A stretch of DNA of 30,765 nucleotides, from NCBI GenBank assembly GCA_964401455.1, contig CAYNYI010000022.1:1-30765 (forward strand). The letters are read 5' to 3'. The DNA comes from CAYNYI01 sp964401455 (GTDB lineage: Bacteria > Fibrobacterota > OXYB2-FULL-49-7 > CAYNYI01). Under the pieces are notes generated by a model that saw only the letters and a list, made by a program, of their open reading frames with translations, made no database searches and was not told the DNA's origin. The number at the start of each line of letters is the position of its first letter. Positions within the stretch are counted from its first letter, which is position 1. Of the stretch, positions 16,455 through 25,577 are shown piece after piece. The position numbers and the translations under genes are program-made.

Positions 16455-17892
16455 TCGGGGCGCCTTTCATGTATTTAATGCTGATAGTATAACCCGCCAG
16501 AAACCAGTAATAAATGTCTCCGGGATGCGAATGAATATGTGATCCCGTGGTATTCATAAGTGATACCGCAAAGAAAAGAGAGATAGAAAGCCCGGTGAAT
16601 TTTTTATGAAAGCCTTCTTCTAATGAATCATATTCTTTTAATGCCGCCGACAGAAAGTAAAAGAAGAAAAGGAAAAACAAAATTATACCGGGCCAGCCTG
16701 TATCGGCAAAAAGAGTGAAAAAATATGAGTGTGCCCCGGCATAACTTCCCTGTCCGGTACCCAGAGGATTCCGCAGTCCGTGATTAAAAGCATATCCCCA
16801 AAGCAGAAACCTTTTCTGAAGAGAATATTCCTGCAGCGGGTTGAGAAGTCCGCCCATTCTTTCTTTTATCAGGATGTCGGTCATGTCTTTTTCCATCGAT
16901 GACTGACTGTAAGAGTATCCCGAATCTTCTTCACCAAGAAAGTAAGATGAAGCCTGGCTGAAGGCAAAAAGCATCAGAAGTGCTGTAACGGAGAAAATCG
17001 CTCTCTGGCGGTTATTTTTAAACTGTGTAAAAAATATCAGACTCGCCGAGCCCGCAATTGCCCCGAACCAGTTCGCCCGCACGGAGCTTATAAGGAGTGC
17101 CCACAGCGTTGGAAGAAGAAGGGGAAAAAAACTTTTGCTTATTATTCCAGACTGTTTGGCAAAAATAATGAAAAGGAGCCCTATTACTGTCATGTCCGCG
17201 AATGCGGCCGGTGAATCGAATGTTGAAAATGGGCGGGTAATGTTCCCCACCACAAGTGTTGAAAAGGATACGCTGTTTATCCAGCGGGTTTCGAAGACAG
17301 TATAGCCGAGATAAAGCTGCTTTAAACCGTACAAAGAAGTAATGAATGTTATGATGATTGTGATCTTTGCAATCTTTCTGTAATCGTTTTCATTGAATCT
17401 GACCATAAGAGGTATAAAAAAAAGAAAAATATAAAACCCGTTAAATTTAAATGCGGCTAGTCCGTCAAAGGTCCCGATGCTGTTTCCGATGAATATTTTA
17501 AGAAAGAGCCATAATATAAAGACAAGGAGGAAATTAGCCGGGGTCTTTTTGTCGCGTGAAACATTAACCTGGAAATCATTTTTATTCAATACCATCATGC
17601 TCCCCACAATTGTCAGGGCCGTAACGGCGTCCGGAATCAAAAGTACGGGGTCAAATTTCATTCTCTCAAATCCGAGATAGTAAATCCTCCTTATAAACGC
17701 TGTTAAAGGGGAGATTACAAGTAAAAGAAGTATTCCCGCTTTTGGTCTTTTAAGTACAGGAATCAAGAAGACAAGTGTTAATAAAAGAAAAAGCTCGGCC
17801 CTTGTGGGGGCTGATATTATTTTGTAGCCTGTAAATAAAGCTGCGGCCGCGGATGCAGTCAGAAAAATGGCATTTTTTGTTTTAGGCCGCAT
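16414..17892 (-). CDS. O-antigen ligase/polymerase-like membrane protein
   Basis: This 492-residue protein has about 11-12 membrane segments and one large periplasmic loop (about 310-390). The Wzy_C / O-antigen-ligase hallmark follows that loop: GTGQGSYAGAHSYFFTLFA, then DTGWPGIILFFLFFFYFL. The loop's His and the preceding Arg-rich part match the region that handles undecaprenyl-linked donors in WaaL and Wzy. The family contains both polymerases (Wzy) and ligases (WaaL), and sequence alone does not separate them. In a locus with flippases and a phosphoglycosyl transferase, polymerase is the simpler reading. It overlaps the GT-C gene by 11 nt. Confidence 0.82.
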   Translation of the reverse strand: MRPKTKNAIFLTASAAAALFTGYKIISAPTRAELFLLLTLVFLIPVLKRPKAGILLLLVISPLTAFIRRIYYLGFERMKFDPVLLIPDAVTALTIVGSMMVLNKNDFQVNVSRDKKTPANFLLVFILWLFLKIFIGNSIGTFDGLAAFKFNGFYIFLFFIPLMVRFNENDYRKIAKITIIITFITSLYGLKQLYLGYTVFETRWINSVSFSTLVVGNITRPFSTFDSPAAFADMTVIGLLFIIFAKQSGIISKSFFPLLLPTLWALLISSVRANWFGAIAGSASLIFFTQFKNNRQRAIFSVTALLMLFAFSQASSYFLGEEDSGYSYSQSSMEKDMTDILIKERMGGLLNPLQEYSLQKRFLLWGYAFNHGLRNPLGTGQGSYAGAHSYFFTLFADTGWPGIILFFLFFFYFLSAALKEYDSLEEGFHKKFTGLSISLFFAVSLMNTTGSHIHSHPGDIYYWFLAGYTISIKYMKGAPNENSGDKPLLHNK

Positions 17893-19330
17893 TTTGTTTC
17901 CCTGTCTTCAGTTTCCGAATTATGTCTGAAAGAAAATATCCTGCCAGCGCGGTATAAAGCGGATCGGTCATGAAACGGAAACGATTGTTCTCTCCCGTCT
18001 CAAACGAGTTTCCCACCAGTGCTGTAAAGGCGATATTGAAAAGGATCAATGCCGTTATTGTTCTCGCCGCATGATTTTCCAGAGGACCTCCGTTTATATA
18101 AGACCGTATCACATAGCAGTAAAGTAACGGTAATCCCAGAAAAAGAAAGAGATAAAAATAATGTCTGCGGCCCGAACGGATTGGAAGAAAATCATATTTT
18201 GTAAGGTTTAAGGGGATCTTTCCATATAGAAAGTAATCGTATAAATTTACCGCGGGCTGAATCTCCTCTGAATTTTTGAAAAGATAACCGTAATCGGAAG
18301 CTGACTTAAAATAACCGAACCAGGATCTTCCGAGCCCTTTTATCAGCGTGAAAGGTCTGCGGAGGAATACTTTTACGGCGTCCTCGCTGTATTTCTCCGA
18401 GATAGCAATATACGGATAATAATCATAGTTAACAAATCCGTTTTTTTTTCTTCTCTGCGAGAGAATGTCTATCTTTTTAAATTTATCCGGTATATGATGA
18501 TATTTATCCGGATATTTTCCGGGTTCAGAAAATCTTTTTATCAACGATATCTCTGAAATCTCTCCGGCATTATAAAGAGAGCGAAGGTTTTGTTTATCCA
18601 GGTTTCCGGTTGTCATTGTCCATAGGTTCATACCCGACCAGGAGCTTGCAGAGAATTTTCCGTATAGCAGCAGATTCTTCAAATAAAATGAAGAAACGAG
18701 AATAAATGGCAAAACAAACGCCGTGATAAGGATGTTCCTTTTTTTCGGAACTAACCGGATAATAAGCAAAAGCACCGCGGGGATATAAATTAGATGAAAA
18801 AGTGACCGAAGAAGAGAAAGTGCGGCGATTGTAAGAAAAAACATAAGGAAGTAAGAGCGTTTGCCGGACTTAACCGCGAAAAAAAGAATATAAACCGAGA
18901 GCGTAAGTAAAAATGCGGCCGGGAGAGTATAAAAGTACCAGTGAGTGTATAAAATCAGGGGAGGGCTGAATACAAATAAGGCGGTCACAGCGAGCCCAAT
19001 TTTCCTTCCTGTTCCGAGGAGCCTCTGAATCCGGTAAACCAGCACGCACAGACCGAATGACATAGAGAGAAAAACGGTATAGGCCGGTATATCAAAAAAA
19101 CCTGTCTTTAAAAGTAGGCCGGTCATAAGATTAAACAAAGGCGGCTGGCTGTGCTGATAAAAAAGCGTCTCAAGAAGAGAGTTCTTCAGTAGAGCGGTAT
19201 CCGCCACCTGCCAGAGGGTTGCATTGTCCTCGGTAAAGCTTATGCCTGCGGCCCTGTAAAGGGTTACCGAGACCATAAACATTATCAGGATGAGCAGTAT
19301 GTCGGTTTTTTTTTCTCCCGGAGTTTTCAA
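17882..19330 (-). CDS. GT-C (GT39/ArnT-like) membrane glycosyltransferase
   Basis: This 482-residue membrane protein has about 10-12 helices. It resembles the PMT/ArnT superfamily, which transfers sugars from polyprenyl-phosphate donors on the periplasmic side. After the first helix comes a loop with acidic residues (GISFTEDNATLWQVAD, 29-44), followed by FYQHSQPPLFNL (about 57-68), the QPP-type motif of this superfamily. A large soluble loop spans about 225-330. It begins inside the stop of the preceding GT4 gene (ATGA, 19327-19330). It could decorate the finished glycan or a protein or lipid in the periplasm; the substrate is unknown. Confidence 0.75.
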   Translation of the reverse strand: MKTPGEKKTDILLILIMFMVSVTLYRAAGISFTEDNATLWQVADTALLKNSLLETLFYQHSQPPLFNLMTGLLLKTGFFDIPAYTVFLSMSFGLCVLVYRIQRLLGTGRKIGLAVTALFVFSPPLILYTHWYFYTLPAAFLLTLSVYILFFAVKSGKRSYFLMFFLTIAALSLLRSLFHLIYIPAVLLLIIRLVPKKRNILITAFVLPFILVSSFYLKNLLLYGKFSASSWSGMNLWTMTTGNLDKQNLRSLYNAGEISEISLIKRFSEPGKYPDKYHHIPDKFKKIDILSQRRKKNGFVNYDYYPYIAISEKYSEDAVKVFLRRPFTLIKGLGRSWFGYFKSASDYGYLFKNSEEIQPAVNLYDYFLYGKIPLNLTKYDFLPIRSGRRHYFYLFLFLGLPLLYCYVIRSYINGGPLENHAARTITALILFNIAFTALVGNSFETGENNRFRFMTDPLYTALAGYFLSDIIRKLKTGKQNAA

Positions 19331-20361
19331 CAGCGTTTCTCCTTCAGAAGCTTTTTATAAACTTCCTCGAATTTTTCGCCCATTAGTTCAATCGAATAGT
19401 TTTCGGAGATTTTTTCGGCTTTTTTTGAGAGTTTTTCTCTCAACCCGGGTTCGTTGATTAAGTCTGAAATTTTAGAAGCCATTTCCGATTGGCTTCTGCA
19501 AAGAGACCAGCGTTCATCCGAAAACATTTCTTTTGCCCCGCAGTTAAACCTTGTGAGGACCGGGGTTTTGCATGTCATCGCCTCAATATAGGGAATTCCG
19601 AATCCCTCATACGACGATGCCGAGAGATATGCCCAGGCCGACATAAGAAGCTCTGTCTTTTCTTCTTCGGAAATATTTTCTCTGAATTCGACTCCTTCCG
19701 GCGGAAGTTCCGAAGAACCGGCTCCGATAAAAATGAGCTTTGCTTCGGGAAAGTCAGGTCTGATGTTTTTTGTAAACATGTCAAGGAGTTTCTTTCCCCT
19801 TTTTCTTCCTCTTAGAGAGCCGATAGAGACAAAAAGAGGGGCATGGCTTTTTCTTCCCGCGGATTCCGGACGGAGACACCCTACATGGATTTTTTCGGAC
19901 CCGAAAGCCGGAAAACCTGAGCATGAAGACGGCAGCGAAGTGCAGATGTCAGCTTTGAATACGCCCCTTATTTCAAGTAATACGAAGTACAGCTGTGAGA
20001 AAAATCTGGCCGGGTTTTTTGAGTATAGAGCCTCATAAAGAGCTGAGCCGTAAAAAGTCCGGACAAGAGGTACGCCGAAATCTTTTTCGCAGCCGGCTGA
20101 ATGAACATGCACTATGTCATAGTTTGTGAAGTCTTTTGATTTTATTTTCCGGCAGAAATCCAACTTAGCGCGGAAGCCGGATGTGTTGACGGCCGATATC
20201 CCCCTTGAGCTGTAGAGTGCACCCGCGGCCCTGCGGCTGGTTGTAAAGACATCCACACTATGGCCGCGTCTGGAGAGCTCATTGGAGAGACGGTGGACGG
20301 CTATCGGTACACCGGCGAGAGAATCCGGAGGCATATCCCTGTGGATCATGGCTATTTTCAA
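19327..20361 (-). CDS. GT4-family glycosyltransferase
   Basis: This 344-residue GT-B enzyme starts MKIAMIHRDMPPDSLAGVPI, the classic GT4 N-terminus with a glycine loop for the acceptor side. The donor half has PLFVSIGSLRGRKRGKKLL, an AKLIFIGAGSSELP strand and the EX7E motif SSYEGFGIPYIEAM, so it should be active. The N-terminal section between the two halves is shorter than average. It is coupled at both ends by 4-nt ATGA overlaps: with the GT2 gene upstream (20358-20361) and the GT-C gene downstream (19327-19330). Confidence 0.9.
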   Translation of the reverse strand: MKIAMIHRDMPPDSLAGVPIAVHRLSNELSRRGHSVDVFTTSRRAAGALYSSRGISAVNTSGFRAKLDFCRKIKSKDFTNYDIVHVHSAGCEKDFGVPLVRTFYGSALYEALYSKNPARFFSQLYFVLLEIRGVFKADICTSLPSSCSGFPAFGSEKIHVGCLRPESAGRKSHAPLFVSIGSLRGRKRGKKLLDMFTKNIRPDFPEAKLIFIGAGSSELPPEGVEFRENISEEEKTELLMSAWAYLSASSYEGFGIPYIEAMTCKTPVLTRFNCGAKEMFSDERWSLCRSQSEMASKISDLINEPGLREKLSKKAEKISENYSIELMGEKFEEVYKKLLKEKRC

Positions 20362-21293
20362 TTTTTTCCCCGCGTAAAATATTTTATCAAACCAGAAAAC
20401 CTTATAAGGGGGGCGGTGCAGAAATCAAAAAACCCCGAAAGAAAACGGATAAAGCTTCCTTTGAAGTAAATAAATGACAAAACCCCGCTATAGATAAAAT
20501 ACAAAATTATCGAATAAAGAGTAATCCTGTATTCCAGAAAAGTTCCGGCGGCGGCGAAGAATAGAAGAAAAGCAAAAGGCAGATACTTAAGCGGTATAAG
20601 TCTTTCTTTGAATTTTTTAAAAAGTACCGGATGCTTTTTTTTAAGCATGAGATCATAAGCCGTACGAGACGCTGATTTAGAAAGATCGAAGTATGAATCT
20701 TTCCGTTTTCGGTGAATTACTGTATTTTTTTCAGAAAAAAAGTATCGGCCGCCGTTTTCAATAATTGTAAAAGTAATATCGGAGTCCTCTCTCTGGATAT
20801 CGAAGCGTTCATCAAAACATCCTGCTTTAATCAGGGCATCCCGTCTGAAAAAAGCGTTACAGGTCCTGAAACCCGGTTTTTCGAGTTCTGTATTGAAAGG
20901 ATTTCCGGACTTTTCAACAATCGTGCGTCCAAAGACGGCCTGGTATCCTTTTTCAAAAAGTAATTCTTTTATCCCGGCGGCCCAGCCGGTTGAGACTGAG
21001 CAGTCATCGTCCGTGAAAGCGATTATATCCGCTTCAGTATTCATGATGCCGACGTTGCGCTTTCTGGAGATGGATTTTTCCGGAAGAAGAATGAAATTTA
21101 CCGAAGGGTATTCCTTTTTCAATTCATCCGCATTATATGAGGTTACCGCAGTAATCTCGTCAATCTTTGGGGAGTCCGCCTTTAAGATAGAATTCAGGCA
21201 TCCTCTTATCATATCATCTCTAATTGAGACAATTACTGCGCATATCCGAGGTCCGGAAGGACCTCCTTCAGATTTTCGCATCTTTTTTCCCAT
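20358..21293 (-). CDS. GT2-family glycosyltransferase with C-terminal membrane helices
   Basis: This 311-residue protein has a GT-A fold: the first strand is RICAVIVSI (16-24), ISRKRNVGIMNTEADIIAF spans 75-93, the metal-binding TDDDC motif 94-98, and an acceptor/base acidic pair lies in QREDSD (about 167-172). Two or three hydrophobic segments after about 222 would hold it at the inner membrane, as in many polyprenyl-linked GT2 enzymes. The ATG at 21293 overlaps the upstream GT4 by 61 nt; an ATG at 21281 is an alternative. A strong RNA hairpin at 21248-21265 lies just inside the gene. Confidence 0.86.
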   Translation of the reverse strand: MGKKMRKSEGGPSGPRICAVIVSIRDDMIRGCLNSILKADSPKIDEITAVTSYNADELKKEYPSVNFILLPEKSISRKRNVGIMNTEADIIAFTDDDCSVSTGWAAGIKELLFEKGYQAVFGRTIVEKSGNPFNTELEKPGFRTCNAFFRRDALIKAGCFDERFDIQREDSDITFTIIENGGRYFFSEKNTVIHRKRKDSYFDLSKSASRTAYDLMLKKKHPVLFKKFKERLIPLKYLPFAFLLFFAAAGTFLEYRITLYSIILYFIYSGVLSFIYFKGSFIRFLSGFFDFCTAPLIRFSGLIKYFTRGKN

Positions 21294-22321
21294 GTGAAAT
21301 GTCTGCTTTGCCTCAGCGAATTTGCCGTCATCCTTTTCCTTAATTCAGCGGATCCCGAAAGCCGCTCCAGCGCTTCTGCCATTTTTTTTATATTGCCTGT
21401 CTGAATTATAAATCCGGTCTCATTGTCTATGGTATCGGAAAAGCCGTTTTCATAATCAAAAATTATCTGCGGCAGTCCCGCCGCCATTGCTTCATAAAGA
21501 ACGAGCGGTGATCCCTCGAATAATGAAGTCTGAACAAGGCACATGCCTTCCGCGAATTTCCGCATTAGTTTTGCATGACTGAGTTCCCTGGTTATTATTA
21601 CGTCTTTTCTGTTTAGCCGGGGATGCTTTGTGATCAGGAGTTTATCAGGAACACCGGTTCCGGTAATTTCCCATCTGAATTTGTTTAAGGGGAATGAGGC
21701 TATCAGTTCCTCAAGGCAGCCGTAGCCTTTCTTCCATGTAAAGCTTCCTGTGAAGATTATTGTTTTGTTCTCGTCCGGGTCCGTTTTCATGTCCGAAGGG
21801 GCTGCACCGTTTCCGATATAAAGGATTTTGTTTTTCAGAAAGCGGTATTTTCTTTTAAGGAATGCCTCGTCATTCCGGCTTACGCAAAGGATCTTTTTGC
21901 TGAATAACATTTGTGAAAAAGTCAGTATGCTCCTCAGAGGCCGGGTGAGAAAACACGCCGCGGAGGCTGATCCATATTTTTTCGAGGCTTCATAAACTCT
22001 TGGTAGTGATCCGTGGTTTATAGATATTACAGGCGGTAATAATCCCGGAACCGACGCCGGGGCCGCTGCCGCGCCGTCCGAGCCTATGCAGAAAACACCG
22101 GCCGATCTGCGGTAGCGAAGAAGGCGAAAGGCGATTATCAGCGGATGAAAGAGAAAGTCTGCTTTAGTACCGTAAAAGAACATCTCCGATTTGTAAAATT
22201 TTTCTACGGAAAAACCTTTTTTAAGAAACCATCCGGCGTATTCAAGAGAAACCCTGTCCGTAGCGCATAAAGGGCCCTTTTTCTTTTCGAGGACAAATAT
22301 GATTCTTTTCCCGGATTGCAT
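21233..22321 (-). CDS. GT4-family glycosyltransferase
   Basis: I chose the ATG at 22321 (362 residues) because it shares one base with the stop of the upstream GT2 gene (TGATG). Residues from an earlier in-frame ATG at 22375 would add nothing resembling the family. The donor half has KTIIFTGSFTWKKGYGCLEE, then FRWEITGTG and the EX7E motif SLFEGSPLVLYEAMAAGLPQ. The N-terminal half contains an unusual KKKGPLCATDRVSLEYAGWF segment. Family members transfer sugars, often mannose, glucose or galactose, to lipid-linked acceptors; the specificity here is not readable. Its end overlaps the next GT2 gene by 61 nt. Confidence 0.9.
   Translation of the reverse strand: MQSGKRIIFVLEKKKGPLCATDRVSLEYAGWFLKKGFSVEKFYKSEMFFYGTKADFLFHPLIIAFRLLRYRRSAGVFCIGSDGAAAAPASVPGLLPPVISINHGSLPRVYEASKKYGSASAACFLTRPLRSILTFSQMLFSKKILCVSRNDEAFLKRKYRFLKNKILYIGNGAAPSDMKTDPDENKTIIFTGSFTWKKGYGCLEELIASFPLNKFRWEITGTGVPDKLLITKHPRLNRKDVIITRELSHAKLMRKFAEGMCLVQTSLFEGSPLVLYEAMAAGLPQIIFDYENGFSDTIDNETGFIIQTGNIKKMAEALERLSGSAELRKRMTANSLRQSRHFTWEKRCENLKEVLPDLGYAQ
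21248..21265 (-). other. Perfect 7-bp hairpin at a gene overlap
   Basis: On the minus strand GAGGTCC-TTCC-GGACCTC forms a 7-bp stem with a 4-nt loop. It lies where the upstream GT4 gene ends and the GT2 gene has just begun. It also buries an AAGGAGG Shine-Dalgarno-like sequence. There is no T-run, so it is not an intrinsic terminator. Confidence 0.55.
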
Positions 22322-23190
22322 CAGTATGCGCGGATTCCTCTCAGATAATTGGATATTATAAAAAGCTGTTTCCATAAATAAATAATCAATTGAAAAAAAG
22401 AAGCTGCCGGATACCGTTTATAGGTTTTTACAAATCGTCTCATGGAAATCAGAGAATATTTAAAGGCCAGGGCTTTAAGCGCTTCTTCGCAGTGCGGAGT
22501 CCAGCGGACTTCTCCATATCGGCCCGGATGTCTTATAGACAGGAGATTCTCTGCGCGGAATATTTCACGGGCCTCAAAAGGCGCGGCTGCGAGGCTTTTA
22601 AAAAAACCTATTTGTCTCGGGGGGTGGCTTACAACTGCGTCCTCGGAAAAACCGCAGGGAAAATTTTCAGAAACGGAGAGGCCGGCTTCGGTGTCTTCAT
22701 GCATGAACATCGCCGGCATGAACCCTCCTGAAACAAGAAGATCGTGTCTTTTGTAGAGAATATTGCAGGTAAGAAATGTGCCCCCGGACTCGGAGAAGAC
22801 CGCATGTGTCATAGGCCTGTCGGGTTCTGTCAGAATAGTTTTGCCTTCTACGGCGGAATACCCGTTTTTTTCAGCGCATGAGAGCAGAGACTCCAGCCAT
22901 ACGGCCTCCGGGATGCAGTCGGCGTCGGTGAAAGCAATCCAGGGAGTCTTTGTAATCCAAAGACAGAAGTTTCTCATATTCCCGCGTCCGTAGCGTTCGA
23001 ATTTTTTATAAATTACTCCTGAAAAAGTTTTCTTGCTTAGTAACTCCTCCGTACCGTCGCCGGAGCCGTCATCGGCAATAAGTATATCGAAGTTTTCAAT
23101 ACCGAGAGTCTGTTCCTGAAGCGCTTTTATAAGTCTTTCCAGGTACCCTGACATATTGTAGGTTATAATGCATACTGTAACTTTTCTCAT
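22321..23190 (-). CDS. GT2-family glycosyltransferase
   Basis: This 289-residue GT-A enzyme runs from the ATG at 23190, chosen because it forms an ATGA overlap with the stop of the upstream fusion gene. An ATG at 23253 would only add residues read through that gene. Motifs are KVTVCIITYN (3-12), IADDGSGDGTEELL (38-51), FTDADC (87-92) as the metal site, and a later HEDTEAGL that should hold the catalytic base. The C-terminal helical region (LIIYLWKQLFIISNYL) may lie on the membrane. It is one of two GT2 enzymes in the locus; they are clearly diverged from each other. Confidence 0.9.
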   Translation of the reverse strand: MRKVTVCIITYNMSGYLERLIKALQEQTLGIENFDILIADDGSGDGTEELLSKKTFSGVIYKKFERYGRGNMRNFCLWITKTPWIAFTDADCIPEAVWLESLLSCAEKNGYSAVEGKTILTEPDRPMTHAVFSESGGTFLTCNILYKRHDLLVSGGFMPAMFMHEDTEAGLSVSENFPCGFSEDAVVSHPPRQIGFFKSLAAAPFEAREIFRAENLLSIRHPGRYGEVRWTPHCEEALKALAFKYSLISMRRFVKTYKRYPAASFFQLIIYLWKQLFIISNYLRGIRAY

Positions 23191-25577
23191 CGGCATTTCC
23201 TGATTTTTAGGCATGCTTCTAAAACTTCCGCGGCTGTAATTTTTTCCATGCAAATTTTTTTGTTAGGACATGGACTTATTCTCTTGTTGGACTCGGCGCA
23301 GGGCGAACAGAAAACATCAGATTCAATAGCTATAATCCCGGGGTATTTATAGTTCCGGTATCTTTCGAAACCTCCAAAAATAATAACGGCCGGTGTGGAT
23401 ACAGCGCATGCGCCGTGCATAAGCGAGGATGGGAGGCCTATATGAGCGTCGGCCCGGGAAATTATCATTAAGGACTGTCTTATGTCCGTTTTGCCGCACA
23501 TATTTAAAGCGCCCGGGACCGGTTCGTCGCCGGGGGCCCCGAGCTGTACAGTTTGTAAACCCTCTTTTTTCAGTAATTCCGTCAGTTCTTTCCACCCTTC
23601 CGGACGCCATAGCTTTCTTCCGGCGTCAAAGTTCCCCGATTGCGGCTGGATTGTAATGTAAGGGTTGTCTATTGATTTTCTGAATTCCTCCGCGTATTTT
23701 TCTTCTTCGGGGAAAGGGTAAAAGTCCGGTTTAAGTTCCGGGTTTTCTATTCCCGCTTTTTTGCACATTATTTCGGGCAGGCATCTTTCGTAATGTGGGC
23801 CAATATTTATTTCTCCTGTATGGTAGTTGAGGTCTATGCCGTTATAACGATCACCGAGCGAGTCGATATTCGGGTTATTAAAGAGCAATTCTTTCTTTAC
23901 TCCGTTAACGGTTATGCTCATGCCTCTGTGCTTTTTTCTGATTTCTCTCGCCGTAATACCGGCCATCAATGTATCGCCGTAACCGGCTTCATGATAAAGC
24001 AGAGAAAGTTCTCTTCCTTTTCTGAATTTTTTAATTGACTTGAATTTTTTTAGAACTCCGGACGGGAGCCCTTGGGTATTTTCGGGCAGGTAGCTTACGA
24101 TTTTTTCCGCTATCCGGAAGTCGTTTTCGTCGAATGTTCCGAGTGAAACCGCCGCGGAAATATAGGTTATCAGGCCTGCCCCTAGAGAAAGCAGCGCGCC
24201 CGGGCCGCCGCCGTTATATTCCAGGGTTTTCTTCATGACGATCCCCATTATTATTGAGGAGAGAAGTATCTTTGAGACGGATTTGAACGGGTATTTTATG
24301 TTCATCCATATCCGCACATAGAAAATTCCGGTCAGAATACCGAGGACCTGTACAGTACCGTTGCTGACAGCCGCTCCGAGAGCGCCGTATTTTCGTATAA
24401 GAAAGATGTTCATTATTATATTCAATACAGCCAGCGTCCATCCCGCGATAAAAGTCGCTTTCTGCCTGCCGGTTCCGTATATCACCGCTCCCTGGGCGCT
24501 CCCTACCGCTCCTATTGCCGTTGTTAAAAAAAGTATCTGCATTACGGTTTTCATTTCCGCATAATCACGTCCGTACCAGAATACAATGAAGGTATACGCC
24601 AGTACTATTCCGGCGACACCGATGGGGAATGAAATAAATGCGAGATATCTTGATGCGAGTTCGTATGCCTTAGCTGTATTTTTTTTATCCTTGGCTCCGT
24701 GAAGTTCTGAAATTATCGGGAAAAGCGTTTTCCAGATAATGCCCGAAAACATAGTGGTCATTTTGTTTACGATATTGAAAGAAAGACCGTAGAAACTAAT
24801 CTGTACCGAGTCGCAGAAACGTCCGAGAAAAAACATTTCAGACTTATTCCATATAACTGTATTTGATATCTCTATCGAGAAAACAGAGAGCCCGTATTTT
24901 CTTATCTGTTTTTTATCTTCAGCAGGAAGATGCTTTGACTTTTTAAAAAGGCTGAATCCGCTATTCTGCAGGGCCTTCATGTAAAACAGTACGCTCAGAG
25001 CCGAGAAAACAATATTTACCCATATTAGTCCTGTTATTCCCCAATCGCTGACAAAGAGCACATAGCATTTTGCGCCGAAGGTAAACGGGGCAAAAACAAG
25101 AGAATGAATTGTGAAGTATTTGAACTTTTGTATGCCGGCTATGGATGCCGAGAAAACTGCGGTGATGACACCGGGAATAAGACCGAGAAATGAAAGGAAG
25201 AAAAAGAATGACTGTTTAGGTGAAAACCAGTAATCCGCAATTTCGCTGGCGAATATTGATGCTGTTCCAGTAACGATCAGGCATATTATTATTTCGATTT
25301 TAAGTATATATCTTACCGCTTCTCTCGATGCGTCCTGATTTCCCTCTCCCTGGTATTTAGCCACAAAGCGCGTAGCGGTGCTTATGAGACCGAACCCAAT
25401 CAATGTACCGAGTATTCCGGCAAACCACAGCACCTGATGATATATTCCGAGATCCGCGGGGCCGAGGGACCTGGCGACAAATCGTGACATGAAAAGAGAG
25501 GTTACAAGAGCAAGAAATGTATTGAAAATCGAAAAGATCGTATTTTCTATAAGTACTCCGGAACGCTGTCTGCTCAT
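23187..25577 (-). CDS. Flippase (Wzx)-GT9 glycosyltransferase fusion
   Basis: This single 796-residue protein joins two enzymes. Residues 1 to about 505 are a MOP-superfamily polysaccharide flippase with about 12-14 helices, opening with FVARSLGPADLGIYHQVLWF, the typical Wzx/RfbX start. Residues 523-796 are a GT9 (heptosyltransferase-like) domain. It has LLYHEAGYGDTLMAG, the GDxLMA nucleotide-sugar loop of GT9, then ITIQPQSGNFDAGRKLW, ADAHIGLPSSLMHGACAVST and a C-terminal cysteine cluster CSPCAESNKRISPCPNKKIC. No stop or shift separates the halves. The ATG at 25577 forms an ATGA overlap with the upstream GT4, so an ATG at 25622 is not preferred. The fusion may couple glycan export with a transferase step on the same membrane face. 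Confidence 0.88.
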   Translation of the reverse strand: MSRQRSGVLIENTIFSIFNTFLALVTSLFMSRFVARSLGPADLGIYHQVLWFAGILGTLIGFGLISTATRFVAKYQGEGNQDASREAVRYILKIEIIICLIVTGTASIFASEIADYWFSPKQSFFFFLSFLGLIPGVITAVFSASIAGIQKFKYFTIHSLVFAPFTFGAKCYVLFVSDWGITGLIWVNIVFSALSVLFYMKALQNSGFSLFKKSKHLPAEDKKQIRKYGLSVFSIEISNTVIWNKSEMFFLGRFCDSVQISFYGLSFNIVNKMTTMFSGIIWKTLFPIISELHGAKDKKNTAKAYELASRYLAFISFPIGVAGIVLAYTFIVFWYGRDYAEMKTVMQILFLTTAIGAVGSAQGAVIYGTGRQKATFIAGWTLAVLNIIMNIFLIRKYGALGAAVSNGTVQVLGILTGIFYVRIWMNIKYPFKSVSKILLSSIIMGIVMKKTLEYNGGGPGALLSLGAGLITYISAAVSLGTFDENDFRIAEKIVSYLPENTQGLPSGVLKKFKSIKKFRKGRELSLLYHEAGYGDTLMAGITAREIRKKHRGMSITVNGVKKELLFNNPNIDSLGDRYNGIDLNYHTGEINIGPHYERCLPEIMCKKAGIENPELKPDFYPFPEEEKYAEEFRKSIDNPYITIQPQSGNFDAGRKLWRPEGWKELTELLKKEGLQTVQLGAPGDEPVPGALNMCGKTDIRQSLMIISRADAHIGLPSSLMHGACAVSTPAVIIFGGFERYRNYKYPGIIAIESDVFCSPCAESNKRISPCPNKKICMEKITAAEVLEACLKIRKCR

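Noticed and set aside
23191..23253. Upstream start of the GT2 gene at 23253
   Set aside because: The added residues are read through the upstream fusion gene. The ATG at 23190 makes a clean ATGA overlap and matches the family N-terminus.
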